Below are positions 50,384-58,285 of a stretch of 60,624 nucleotides of DNA, in pieces. Below the pieces are notes generated by a model, which saw only the letters and a program-made list of their open reading frames with translations, was not told the DNA's origin and did no database searches. The DNA is from Acd1 sp049973945. Its GTDB lineage: Archaea > Thermoproteota > Thermoprotei_A > Sulfolobales > Sulfolobaceae. Position numbers and translations under genes: made by a program. Every line of letters begins with the position of its first letter. Position 1 is the stretch's first letter. The stretch covers positions 1-60,624 of the forward strand of contig JBMFJH010000008.1 of NCBI GenBank assembly GCA_049973945.1. Reading direction: 5' to 3'.

Positions 50384-50405
50384 GACTTTTTAGTCTTTAT
50401 TTTTG
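50384..50405 (+). terminator. Probable T-run terminator after thsA
   Basis: GACTTTTTAGTCTTTATTTTTG begins a few bases after the thsA stop. Two T5 runs match the simple oligo-T terminators of Sulfolobales. The opposite strand is the end of a convergent gene at 50425. Confidence 0.5.
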
Positions 50406-50424
50406 ATTTGAAATTTTTACGAAA

Positions 50425-50796
50425 TTACAAATTTAGCGTGATTTTCTCGTTCGATGCGTAGTCCTCATAACCGGTGAGCTCTGCCTTGACTTTCTTCACA
50501 GCTTCTCTCACCTCACGGATGTCGTATTCCCTATCAATTTCGTCGAGCAACTTGAGGGCCAGCCGCACCCCTATTATTAACACGAGGTCAGTGAAGTCGG
50601 GGCTCAAAAGGAAGTTAGCCAGGTTCTGGGGATTTCCGCCGAATGAGGAGAACTTATATTTAGTTTCTGCCTTACCTAGGACTTTTCTCGCGTCCTCAAG
50701 CTTGCTCGGGTCTAGCTTATTAGGAGTTAATACTCTGACTACGACCTGCCTTAGGAAGTCGGGGTATTCCTTCTTCTCTTCCCCCCCAGAGCTCAA
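50425..50796 (-). CDS. Unknown small helical protein
   Basis: 123 residues starting at TTG 50796. The acidic start SSGGEEKKEYPDFLRQVVVR is followed by LTPNKLDPSKLEDARKVLGK, a central FLLSPDFTDLVLIIGVRLAL and a final helix EVREAVKKVKAELTG. No motif recognised. The start lies 26 bases from TATAAGTA in the inverted repeat at 50818-50840, suggesting a leaderless message under dyad control. Convergent with thsA. Confidence 0.5.
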   Translation of the reverse strand: MSSGGEEKKEYPDFLRQVVVRVLTPNKLDPSKLEDARKVLGKAETKYKFSSFGGNPQNLANFLLSPDFTDLVLIIGVRLALKLLDEIDREYDIREVREAVKKVKAELTGYEDYASNEKITLNL

Positions 50797-50817
50797 TAAT
50801 ACTCGCCTTTAAGAACA

Positions 50818-50840
50818 TACTTATACGGCCCATATAAGTA
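50818..50840. repeat. 8-base perfect inverted repeat containing two TATA-like arms
   Basis: TACTTATA (50818-50825), 7-base spacer, TATAAGTA (50833-50840). On the minus strand the proximal arm lies at TATA distance (about 26 bases) from the TTG of the gene ending at 50425. A dimeric regulator or duplicated TATA element is possible. Confidence 0.45.
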
Positions 50841-50934
50841 ATTCTTTCGGAGAACACTACGCCACGTTTTTAAGAGTTTAGAGTCGCGTGAAACGCTTAA
50901 AAATAAATCGTGCTATTATAAAATTGCCTTCGCC

Positions 50935-51258
50935 ATGGCCAGATCGAGGAGGTCGTCGAAGTCCTCTTCCAGAGACGGTTCCTCAAACGATTCGGGCGTT
51001 CGCCTTTCGAAGGTCGAGAGCAGGTTACAGGTAGTTTACGACGATAAGGAAGTTCTGGTAATGACTGCACCCAACGAGGACGAGCTTAAGGAAATTTTGC
51101 TTGATCTCCTTGAAGAGAAACCCATGAACTTAAAGGAGCTACATTCCCACCTCTCCGGGATAGCCAGCGAGGACAAAATAAGGAGGGCTTTAACGGATTT
51201 AACGGAACAACAGAAAATCGCCCTTATGGACGACGGGAAATACGTGAAGTTAGGATGA
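50935..51258 (+). CDS. Small winged-helix-like DNA-binding protein
   Basis: 107 residues. The N-terminus is basic and Ser-rich (ARSRRSSKSSSRDGSSNDSG), followed by a helical domain with a winged-helix pattern: ELKEILLDLLEEKPMNLKEL, HSHLSGIASEDKIRRALTDL, TEQQKIALMDDGKYVKL. Likely a nucleic-acid-binding protein conserved in the group; function not recognised. Upstream AT-rich sequence CTTAAAAATAAATC (about 50895-50908) could be the promoter. Overlaps the convergent Cys-rich gene by nine bases. Confidence 0.6.
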   Translation: MARSRRSSKSSSRDGSSNDSGVRLSKVESRLQVVYDDKEVLVMTAPNEDELKEILLDLLEEKPMNLKELHSHLSGIASEDKIRRALTDLTEQQKIALMDDGKYVKLG

Positions 51259-51645
51259 TATGATAGCGAAGGGACAACTGTTATAGTATTTGACACAAAG
51301 TAGGGCTTGACTTTTTGTTAATATCCTGTTCTGGACGTCGCACTTGGCCACGAGACCTTTTGAGGTTCTCAATACGTGAAAGTGTTTGCACCCGCTGTCT
51401 ATGGGCGAATCCAAAACGTTTATTGCAGAGTAGTAGCTGATCTCCCTGTCCGCCTCCTCAGAGTCCATGAAATTGGCGAGACCGCCGTTGCCCGACGTAC
51501 CTTTCTCACCTCCTGGGTAATACCTGCATGTGGCGAAGTTCCCTAGGCACCTTGACGGATCTGTAACGTAATCCGAAGGCGTGTCTAAAATAGGTGACGT
51601 ACAGAACCCCGACCTATAATACGGGCAACTTTTAGGCCTCTGCAA
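51250..51645 (-). CDS. Cys-rich protein with CPYY motif, unknown function
   Basis: 131 residues. The N-terminal half has CPYYRSGFC-x17-C-x6-C (about residues 7-40); the C-terminal half has further Cys at CKHF, KCDV, LLCVKYY and NSCPF. This could house an Fe-S cluster or two zinc ions. The CPYY start is shared with the protein at 46563-46892. Middle region GLANFMDSEEADREISYYSA is polar. Not recognised. Its start overlaps the end of the 61-residue gene upstream. Confidence 0.6.
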   Translation of the reverse strand: MQRPKSCPYYRSGFCTSPILDTPSDYVTDPSRCLGNFATCRYYPGGEKGTSGNGGLANFMDSEEADREISYYSAINVLDSPIDSGCKHFHVLRTSKGLVAKCDVQNRILTKSQALLCVKYYNSCPFAIISS

Positions 51646-51817
51646 CTTCCCTCACTATCACGTGAACCCCGATTAATTCACCCACTTCATCGCTCGTGGC
51701 TGGAACGAGGAGCCTGAAGACGTCGGCCTCGCCGTGAGTCGCCAGGACCTCTCTAACCCGCTCTTCTGGGACGCTTTTATCGAGGGAGTTCACGACCAGG
51801 ATTTCGACCTTTTTCAT
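51632..51817 (-). CDS. Small unknown protein divergent from argS
   Basis: 61 residues from ATG 51817 (a TTG at 51826 adds three): MKKVEILVVNSLDKSVPEER, a helix, then FRLLVPATSDEVGELIGVHV. Beta-alpha-beta pattern without a known motif. CTTAAAA (51851-51845) is about 31 bases upstream on this strand; the same element serves argS in the other direction. It overlaps the Cys-rich gene by 14 bases. Confidence 0.5.
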   Translation of the reverse strand: MKKVEILVVNSLDKSVPEERVREVLATHGEADVFRLLVPATSDEVGELIGVHVIVREVAEA

Positions 51818-51873
51818 CGAATCCAAAAGCTTAGGACATTACACGTTTTAAGAGCTTAAGCCCATGAATCCCT

Positions 51874-53742
51874 GTGACAGTATTAGAGGACGCGATATCG
51901 GAGTTCGCCGAGATAGTGTCGAACGCCACGGGGATCGGGGTTAATAAAATAATACAGGAAGTTACTCTCGCTCAACGGGAGGAGTACGGCGACCTCAGCG
52001 TGGCTCTACCCTCTCTAGGACTGAAGGACGTCAGGGCTTTACCCGACGTCCTTGAGGGCAAGAGGTTCGTAAACGTCGTGAAGAAGGAGAAGGTTTACTA
52101 CAACGCCGTCCTGAACGAGAAGGAAGTCTTCAAGGCCCTCGTGACAGAGCTCGGGCCGGACTTCGGAATAACGAAGGCGGAAAAGCCCCGCTTCGTGATA
52201 GTCGAGCACACCAGCGCCAACCCGATTCACCCGCTCCACATAGGCCACTTGCGCAACGCCGTCCTGGGGGACGTGATTTCAAGGATGCTGGAGTGCCGGG
52301 GCCACAAGGTGAACAGGAGGTTCTACGTGAACGACGCGGGCAGGCAGGTTGCAATACTGGTCTACGGCTACCTTAAGCTCAACAAGCCAGACCCACCGAA
52401 GAACGTCAAGGTCGACTCGTGGTTGGGCCTCATATACTCTATGGCCAACGTGATTCTCGAGATCAGAGAGCTCAAGGAGAGGCTCACGACCGCTAAGGAC
52501 GAGGAGAGGCCCGAGCTTACCAAGAGACTCGACGAGTTAGTCTCGGCGGCCGCAAGGTTAGAGGAGAAGGACAGGGCAATGTTTTATTCCTTGGCCGACG
52601 CGATTAACGCTGACCCAGACCCAGAGAAGGCGATCTCCGAAATAGTCAGGGCCTATGAAGGTAAGTCCGACGAGGGAGTGGTTCAGGTAGTCAGGAAAAT
52701 AGTCGACATGGCGCTCGAGGGCTTCAAGCAAAGCCTTAACAGGCTCGGTATAACGTTCGACGCCTTCGATTACGAGAGCGACCTCCTGTGGAGGGGCGAC
52801 GTAAGGAAAATCGTCGAGGAAATAGAGGCTTCACCTTACAAGATCCTCTACAAAGAGACTACAGCGCTTAACGTGAACGCCATAGACCAAGCGACCAGGG
52901 AGAAGTTAAGGATACCCAAAGGGCTCGAGCTACCTCCCTTAGTTGTCGTTAGGTCTGACGGTACCTCGCTTTACACTACAAGGGATATAGCGTACACGAT
53001 TTACAAGTTCTCTCTCGGGGCTGACCAGGTCATAAACGTGATTGCGGAGCAACAGAGCGTGCCTCAAATGCAGCTCAGGGCGGCCCTCTACTTACTGAAC
53101 CACAGGAAGGAGGCCGAGAACTTAGTCCATTACTCTTACGCAATGGTAAGCCTCCAGGGCTCTAGGATGAGCGGGAGGCTAGGCAAGTACGTCAGTTTCG
53201 ACGAGCTTTACGATATGGTGAGGACAGCGGTGGAGCAGAAGGTCAAGGAAAAGGGAGGCAATCCCGACGCGGTGGACGATATAACCGTGGGGGCGATCAG
53301 GTACGCCATAGCTGCCGTTTCGCCAAACAAGCAGCTGAACTTCGACGTTAAGGTTGTGACGGACTTCGAGCAGAACAGCGGCCCCTACTTGCAATACACT
53401 TACGCGAGGGCTTACAACATCCTCGACAAGTCGACCGAATCGCCTACCGTTGAGGAGGCCGACCTGGACTACCTCAAGGGCAATTGGAGGAAACTGCTCA
53501 TGCTGATCGCAAGGTTCCCCCTGGTAATGAGGAAGGCGTGCGACGAGTTAAGGCCCGAAGACCTGGTCGCTTACTTAAGGGAGGTCGCCGACCTGTTCAA
53601 CAACCTGTACAACTACGAAAGGGTTTTGCAAGAGCCCGACAAGGGCAAGAGGTTCACCAAACTGTTAATAGTTAAGGGCGTCGAGAGGGTTCTGCACAAC
53701 GGCCTCTTTGTCCTGGGGATTAAGCCTTTGAGGAGAATGTAA
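51874..53742 (+). CDS. argS: Arginyl-tRNA synthetase
   Basis: Class I synthetase for tRNA-Arg. The 622-residue chain starts at GTG 51874 (leaderless; TTTTAAG is centred about 26 bases before it). An N-terminal Add1-like domain (LEDAISEFAEIVSNATG) is followed by the HIGH motif in NPIHPLHIGHLRNAVLGD (HIGH about residue 121) and the degenerate KMSKS in SRMSGRLGKYVSFDELYDMV typical of ArgRS. The C-terminal anticodon-binding helical domain ends FVLGIKPLRRM. Directly downstream (38 bases) is a tRNA-Arg gene. Confidence 0.95.
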   Translation: MTVLEDAISEFAEIVSNATGIGVNKIIQEVTLAQREEYGDLSVALPSLGLKDVRALPDVLEGKRFVNVVKKEKVYYNAVLNEKEVFKALVTELGPDFGITKAEKPRFVIVEHTSANPIHPLHIGHLRNAVLGDVISRMLECRGHKVNRRFYVNDAGRQVAILVYGYLKLNKPDPPKNVKVDSWLGLIYSMANVILEIRELKERLTTAKDEERPELTKRLDELVSAAARLEEKDRAMFYSLADAINADPDPEKAISEIVRAYEGKSDEGVVQVVRKIVDMALEGFKQSLNRLGITFDAFDYESDLLWRGDVRKIVEEIEASPYKILYKETTALNVNAIDQATREKLRIPKGLELPPLVVVRSDGTSLYTTRDIAYTIYKFSLGADQVINVIAEQQSVPQMQLRAALYLLNHRKEAENLVHYSYAMVSLQGSRMSGRLGKYVSFDELYDMVRTAVEQKVKEKGGNPDAVDDITVGAIRYAIAAVSPNKQLNFDVKVVTDFEQNSGPYLQYTYARAYNILDKSTESPTVEEADLDYLKGNWRKLLMLIARFPLVMRKACDELRPEDLVAYLREVADLFNNLYNYERVLQEPDKGKRFTKLLIVKGVERVLHNGLFVLGIKPLRRM

Positions 53743-53758
53743 GGCTGAAACGTTTTAG

Positions 53759-54127
53759 TTAAGTTTCGTAATTCCACATGGGCCCGTAGCTTAGCCAGGA
53801 CAGAGTGCCGGCCTGCGGAGCCGGTGGTCGGGGGTTCAAATCCCCCCGGGCCCGCTGTGGGGGGGTACCCCCACTTCCATCTTTGTTTTTCAGGTATGAC
53901 TCGACGACGTCAGTTAAGGGGCCGACGTAACGCTCCCTTACGTCACCGTTCGAACGCTCCAAGATGTAGACGTAATACCGCCCTTTCCGCTCGCGTATAA
54001 TCACGTCGCCGTATTTGTAACGCGTCTTTTCACGCCCCCAAGTTACGGTTGCCAATCTGCATTTAAAAGCCTTGGCAACATGTCGATTTTTGCCGTCAAT
54101 TGGCGTGTCACCGCGTAGGAACGTCAA
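53759..54127 (-). pseudogene. SSV-type integrase N-terminal fragment, int(N), at tRNA-Arg
   Basis: The frame reads KTRYKYGDVIIRERKGRYY, then VYILERSNGDVRERYVGPLT and DVVESYLKNK, nearly identical in pattern to the start of the SSV1 integrase as I remember it. It then runs antisense over the tRNA (RGDLNPRPPAPQAG at residues 95-108). SSV-type integrases carry attP inside their gene, so integration leaves an int(N) stump overlapping the 3' end of the target tRNA, exactly as seen. No int(C) or other viral gene is visible downstream, where RNR begins at 54308; the element is gone. The start is uncertain: ATG 54127 or TTG 54055. Confidence 0.82.
53780..53854 (+). tRNA. tRNA-Arg (anticodon GCG)
   Basis: Acceptor GGGCCCG (53780-53786) pairs with CGGGCCC (53847-53853), discriminator G at 53854. 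Anticodon arm CCGGC-CTGCGGA-GCCGG gives anticodon GCG (Arg, CGC codons). T arm GGGGG-TTCAAAT-CCCCC (53830-53846). No intron; CCA is not encoded. TTTTAGTT about 25 bases upstream is a plausible TATA box and a T-run (around 53880) a terminator. It lies just after argS and is the attachment site of an SSV-type integrase remnant whose frame runs antisense over the tRNA. Confidence 0.95.
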
Positions 54128-54307
54128 AATTCCTCAGTAGTGTGAGAAATTCAAAATGACGTGGGCGTCCTTTCACTGACCTATTCTATCTTTAAGTGAC
54201 ATTTCCATTAAGAACATTTACCCAGAATTCTTCTCTCAAGGTAATACGTCTCTGAACATCAGTAAACGCATTTGTACTTACACTCAGACTTATCGTTTAG
54301 CTACGCC

Positions 54308-56803
54308 ATGGAATCCACGATACTCGTCCAGCTCAGGAAAGTGTCAGTGATAAAGAGGGATGGCAGGAGGGAGGACTTCAAAGCCGAGAAGCTGATCTCA
54401 AAACTCAGGGGAGTCCCCGACGAGATAATTGACAACATACTGAGCGACATACAGAAGAACGCCAAGGACGGGGTGATCGACACTAAGACAATAGCGGATA
54501 TAGTAGAGAGGAACCTCATCGAGAACGGCGTGAAGGACGTCAAGTTCTTCGAGACAGCCCAGAAGTACGTCCTAGCTAGGATCTACAACCACGTGTTCGG
54601 CAAGGGCAACTGGAAGGACTTCGACCCGAAGGACTTGCTGATCTCCTACAACGCCCTGAAAGTCCTCGAGGCGAGGTACTTACTGAAGGACCCCAACACG
54701 CTGAGGTACATAGAGACCCCCCAGATGATGTTCAGGAGGGTGGCGAGGCACTTAGCCAACGTGGAGAGGCTTTACGGAAAGGGCGAGGAGGAGGTCAAAC
54801 GCCTCGAGGAGCAGTTCTACAGGATAATGAGCGACCTGAAGTTCATCCCCAACTCGCCCACCCTGATGAACGCCGGCACCAGGATGGGCATCCTCTCGGC
54901 GTGCTTCGTTTTGCCGGTAAGGGACTCCATGACGACCCCCGAGGGGGACGGGATTTACGATACGCTCAGGGCCATGGCTCTAGTCCACCAGCAGGGAGGC
55001 GGCACGGGCTTCGACTTCAGCGAGCTGAGGCCGAAGGGAGACGTGGTGGCCTCAACGGCGGGAGTAGCCTCTGGCCCGGTATCGTTCATGAAGATCTTCG
55101 ACATCAGTACTGACGTGGTCAAGCAGGGTGGCAAGAGGAGGGGTGCGAACATGGGCGTGATGCACGTCTGGCACCCCGACATAGAGGACTTCATAAAGTC
55201 CAAGACCGGCGAGCTGAAGGACGTCCAGCTCCAGAACTTCAACATCTCCGTCGGCATTTACGACTACTTCATGGAGAAGGTCGAGAGGGGCGAGGACTTC
55301 CCGCTGGTCAACCCCAGGAAGACCAAGGTTCCGGGCACAGACCACGACTACCTCATAACCAGGGCGAGGGGCTACATGAGCGAGGAGTACATACAAGAGG
55401 CTATACTCAACGAGCTCGAGGAGAAGGGCTCGGTCTGGCTCCACGAGAGCGTCGTCGTCACGATAGACGAGGTGCTTGCAATAGCGGAGAGGGAAGGGGC
55501 GATAACCAAGTGGGTGAACGCCAGGAAGCTCTTCGAGGAGATCGTCAAGGGTGCTTGGGACAGCGGAGACCCCGGGCTCCTCTTCATAGACGCGATCAAC
55601 AGGAGGCACCCCACGTGGTACCTCGGCAAGATCAACTCGACTAACCCGTGCGGCGAGGAGCCCCTGCTCCCCTGGGAGAGTTGCAACCTGGGGTCGATAA
55701 ACCTCGAGAAGTTCGTCAAGGAGGTCAACGGCAAGCCGACCATCGACTGGGAGGGCCTGGCGGAGACAATTAGGATAGCGGTCAGGCTCCTCGACAACGT
55801 GATCGACGCCAACAAGTACCCGCTCAAGCAGATCGAGGAGGCGACCAAGAGGACGAGGAAAGTGGGCCTGGGCGTGATGGGCCTCGCCAGGATGTTCGTT
55901 ATGCTCGGGATCCCCTACGACAGCGTCGACGCCGTGTACCTCTCCTACCAGCTGGCCAAGTTCATCTACTACCACGCCGTGATGACCTCCATCGAGATAG
56001 CGAAGGAGAAGGGCTCGTTCCCGGCCTACAACCCGAGGCTCTACAGGGACATATTCGAGAGTGCTAAGCCCTTCGAGGAGTTGCTGGAGGTCACGGGGGT
56101 CAAGGGTGAGCCCTCGCCCTACGTGAAGGAGCTGACCAAGCCGGCGAGGGAAATAGACGTGACGAGGGTTAAGGACGAGAGGCTGAAGCACGGCCTGAGG
56201 AACGCTGCGGTCGTCTCGATAGCTCCGACAGGAACCATCTCGATAATCGCTGGCACGTCCTCCTCAATTGAGCCGCTGTTCGCTTTGGCCTTCGTAAGGA
56301 ACGTCGCCGTCGGCAAGTTCATAGAGATAGACCCGCTCTTCCTCGAGTACCTCAGGAAGTACGAGCTCGACTCACCAGAGGTGGTGGAGAAGGTAGCTGA
56401 GACCGGCACAGTGGGCGAGAACCCCTACATGCCCAGGACGATAAAGAGGCTCTTCAGGACTGCCCACGAGGTGAGCCCCGAGTTCCACCTACTGCACCAG
56501 GCGGCGTGGCAGCAGTGGAACGACAGCGGGACCTCGAAGACGATCAACCTCAGGAACGAGGAGCCAGTCGAGACCGTCGAGAGGGTCTACCTCATGGCGT
56601 GGAAGCTAGGCATAAAGGGAGTTACCGTGTACAGGGACAAGAGCAAGTCTCAGCAGGTCATCTACTTCGGGATAAAGAAGGAGAAGGAAGAGGCTAAGGA
56701 GCAGAAGAAGTTCCAGCTGTTGCCCTCGGGCCTCAGGATGGAGAAGAAGTTCGTGGAAGTGGCGGAGAACTACGCGGGAGGCTGTAAGACCTGCGAGCTG
56801 TGA
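54308..56803 (+). CDS. nrdJ: Adenosylcobalamin-dependent (class II) ribonucleotide reductase
   Basis: Makes deoxyribonucleotides using B12 radical chemistry. The 832-residue chain has a short N-terminal ATP-cone (VSVIKRDGRREDFKAEKLIS), the first redox Cys in NSPTLMNAGTRMGILSACFV, the active-site NPCGEEPLLPWESCNLGSIN with Cys and Glu, and PTGTISIIAGTSSSIEP. The C-terminal redox pair is CKTC in YAGGCKTCEL. Start ATG 54308 (MESTILVQLRKV) is chosen; a longer frame begins at 54272. No class I or III subunit is nearby, so this looks like a stand-alone enzyme, oxygen-independent and dependent on cobalamin. Confidence 0.94.
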   Translation: MESTILVQLRKVSVIKRDGRREDFKAEKLISKLRGVPDEIIDNILSDIQKNAKDGVIDTKTIADIVERNLIENGVKDVKFFETAQKYVLARIYNHVFGKGNWKDFDPKDLLISYNALKVLEARYLLKDPNTLRYIETPQMMFRRVARHLANVERLYGKGEEEVKRLEEQFYRIMSDLKFIPNSPTLMNAGTRMGILSACFVLPVRDSMTTPEGDGIYDTLRAMALVHQQGGGTGFDFSELRPKGDVVASTAGVASGPVSFMKIFDISTDVVKQGGKRRGANMGVMHVWHPDIEDFIKSKTGELKDVQLQNFNISVGIYDYFMEKVERGEDFPLVNPRKTKVPGTDHDYLITRARGYMSEEYIQEAILNELEEKGSVWLHESVVVTIDEVLAIAEREGAITKWVNARKLFEEIVKGAWDSGDPGLLFIDAINRRHPTWYLGKINSTNPCGEEPLLPWESCNLGSINLEKFVKEVNGKPTIDWEGLAETIRIAVRLLDNVIDANKYPLKQIEEATKRTRKVGLGVMGLARMFVMLGIPYDSVDAVYLSYQLAKFIYYHAVMTSIEIAKEKGSFPAYNPRLYRDIFESAKPFEELLEVTGVKGEPSPYVKELTKPAREIDVTRVKDERLKHGLRNAAVVSIAPTGTISIIAGTSSSIEPLFALAFVRNVAVGKFIEIDPLFLEYLRKYELDSPEVVEKVAETGTVGENPYMPRTIKRLFRTAHEVSPEFHLLHQAAWQQWNDSGTSKTINLRNEEPVETVERVYLMAWKLGIKGVTVYRDKSKSQQVIYFGIKKEKEEAKEQKKFQLLPSGLRMEKKFVEVAENYAGGCKTCEL

Positions 56804-56851
56804 TCAAGTATATGCTTGTTTTTTAATCCTTATCAATTCAAGATCAGTTTT

Positions 56852-57220
56852 GTGAAGAGGAAGCACAGCGGCCCACCATGCGAAGTGGCAGTCAAGGAAG
56901 TTTTGCCGGCAGTTAGGTCGATGCTTGCTGAGATACTCCTGAGCAAAAACGTGTCCTTGTACAGAGTTTCGAAGGTTCTAGGCATAACCCCGGCAGCAGT
57001 AGAGAACTACGTTAAGAAGAAGAGAGGTACAGCATTGAGGGAGTACTTGGAAAAAGACGTGAACTTCATGGAAATGCTGAATGAGGTCGCTGATAAGATA
57101 ATCAGTGACGAGACGGTCGAATTCGCCAATTACTACTGCGTCCTCTGTACCGAGAGCAAGAAGGCTTTAAAGAAGTCTGGACTCGAGTATCCCGCCTGTT
57201 ACGCTTCGGGGTTACTTTAA
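56852..57220 (+). CDS. Predicted HTH transcriptional regulator
   Basis: 122 residues from GTG 56852, 29 bases from a TATA-like TTTTTTAAT (56818-56826), so leaderless. HTH: NVSLYRVSKVLGITPAAVEN with wing-like YVKKKRGTALREYLEKDVNF. C-terminal part has YYCVLCTESKKALKKSG and a further Cys (YPACYASG), perhaps a metal or redox site. Similar small archaeal regulators are annotated only as predicted regulators. It follows the RNR by 48 bases and may regulate it or its own operon; its end overlaps a convergent gene. Confidence 0.7.
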   Translation: MKRKHSGPPCEVAVKEVLPAVRSMLAEILLSKNVSLYRVSKVLGITPAAVENYVKKKRGTALREYLEKDVNFMEMLNEVADKIISDETVEFANYYCVLCTESKKALKKSGLEYPACYASGLL

Positions 57221-58225
57221 CGTAAGGCTTTTCTTCTTTAAGTAGGGTTCTATTAGTTTCGCTATTTCGAGTTCCAGATTTACGACCCTCCATCTACCGA
57301 TAACGAACTTAACCCTGTCGAATTCGCTCACCAGTTCCTCCTTCCGCTCCTCACCTGGGTACGAGATCCTCGCCCTCCTGATTCTAAAAGCGCCTATCAG
57401 AGCCACCAAGTGCGGACTGTCGTCTAAATTCAGGAGGGTCAGACCGAGAGTACCGCTTTTGTACTCATAGTTCAACGGGATTACCGAGTCTGGGGTAATT
57501 TGGAGCAATCGAGCTACATATTTCGGCTTGCACAGTATCTCGGAGACGCCGTTCTTGAGGAACCAAGACGCCTTGTAAGGGTCCCAAAGGGAGACGCCTT
57601 TCAGAACCAGTACCGGGCGATCCGTGGCGACCCAACCTTCTCTAAGCTCTACCCGAAAGGCTTCGTCAGAAACTAGGCCTATCCTGCTAGGTGACTCTGG
57701 ACTAACGACCACTACCGAAGTACAACAGAATTCGTCCGTCTTTAGTCTGCGCCTGAACAACGGGGTAAGGACTTCGAAGACCGGTTTAACAAGGCGGGTC
57801 TCGACCCTTTCTTCCCTAGGAATTCCGCGCGTTGGATCGTTTTCGCTCAGATAAAACGGAGACAAGGACGTGTAGCCCAAGTTCACTTGCCAGGGGTTGA
57901 GAGTAAGGAAGGTTCTAAGGCCGGCCTCCTCGCATCTCAAAGTATCGTTAATAAGTTCCGTAAGGCCGCGGAACACGACCTTCGGAAAAGCCCAACCCAT
58001 GGGGTCGTCAGTTAAAGGGGTCTCAGCGAAAGGCAAGTCGGGGGAGAAAACTATTTCAGTTCCGTCCGGTCCCCTCAGATTGTACTTCCTCGGCTTCACC
58101 TTAACGCCGTATAGCTTAATGACCTGGGGTAATTGCTCGAGCCTTTCCAGCTCGCGGGTGATCTCGCCCAACTCAGCGGCTACCTTAATTATCTCATCGA
58201 GGTCGACAGCGGTCAAGTTCATCAC
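57212..58225 (-). CDS. Unknown protein, 337 residues, downstream of gatDE
   Basis: Mixed alpha/beta sequence with no motif I recognise. N-terminus is helical (DLDEIIKVAAELGEITRELE), followed by VKPRKYNLRGPDGTEIVFSP and FAETPLTDDPMGWAFPKVVF. A CC pair lies in RLKTDEFCCTSVVVVSPESP and a single Cys in SEILCKPKYVARLLQ. Two starts (MM) at 58225 and 58222. It is 60 bases after gatE on the same strand, so could be in its operon, but could equally be independent. The 57212 end overlaps the regulator by nine bases. Confidence 0.6.
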   Translation of the reverse strand: MMNLTAVDLDEIIKVAAELGEITRELERLEQLPQVIKLYGVKVKPRKYNLRGPDGTEIVFSPDLPFAETPLTDDPMGWAFPKVVFRGLTELINDTLRCEEAGLRTFLTLNPWQVNLGYTSLSPFYLSENDPTRGIPREERVETRLVKPVFEVLTPLFRRRLKTDEFCCTSVVVVSPESPSRIGLVSDEAFRVELREGWVATDRPVLVLKGVSLWDPYKASWFLKNGVSEILCKPKYVARLLQITPDSVIPLNYEYKSGTLGLTLLNLDDSPHLVALIGAFRIRRARISYPGEERKEELVSEFDRVKFVIGRWRVVNLELEIAKLIEPYLKKKSLTLK

Positions 58226-58285
58226 TGTCGAAAGGAGGATCCGATAAATGCCTTCTCTTCACCCTTCAGGCTCGGGGGTAACTCT

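Noticed and set aside
53855..53875. G-rich hairpin (GTGGGGG/CCCCCAC) after the tRNA as a specific regulatory element
   Set aside because: It can be explained as the junction of tRNA and integrase coding sequence; archaeal tRNA termination needs only the following T-run.
55052..56191. Long (379-residue) minus-strand frame opposite the RNR gene
   Set aside because: It mirrors the codon bias of nrdJ, has no recognisable motif, and the sense frame is a complete enzyme.
58190..58225. GTGATGA at 58225-58219 (minus strand) as a C/D box start
   Set aside because: D' and D boxes are missing or badly spaced, and the motif is simply the start region of the 337-residue gene.
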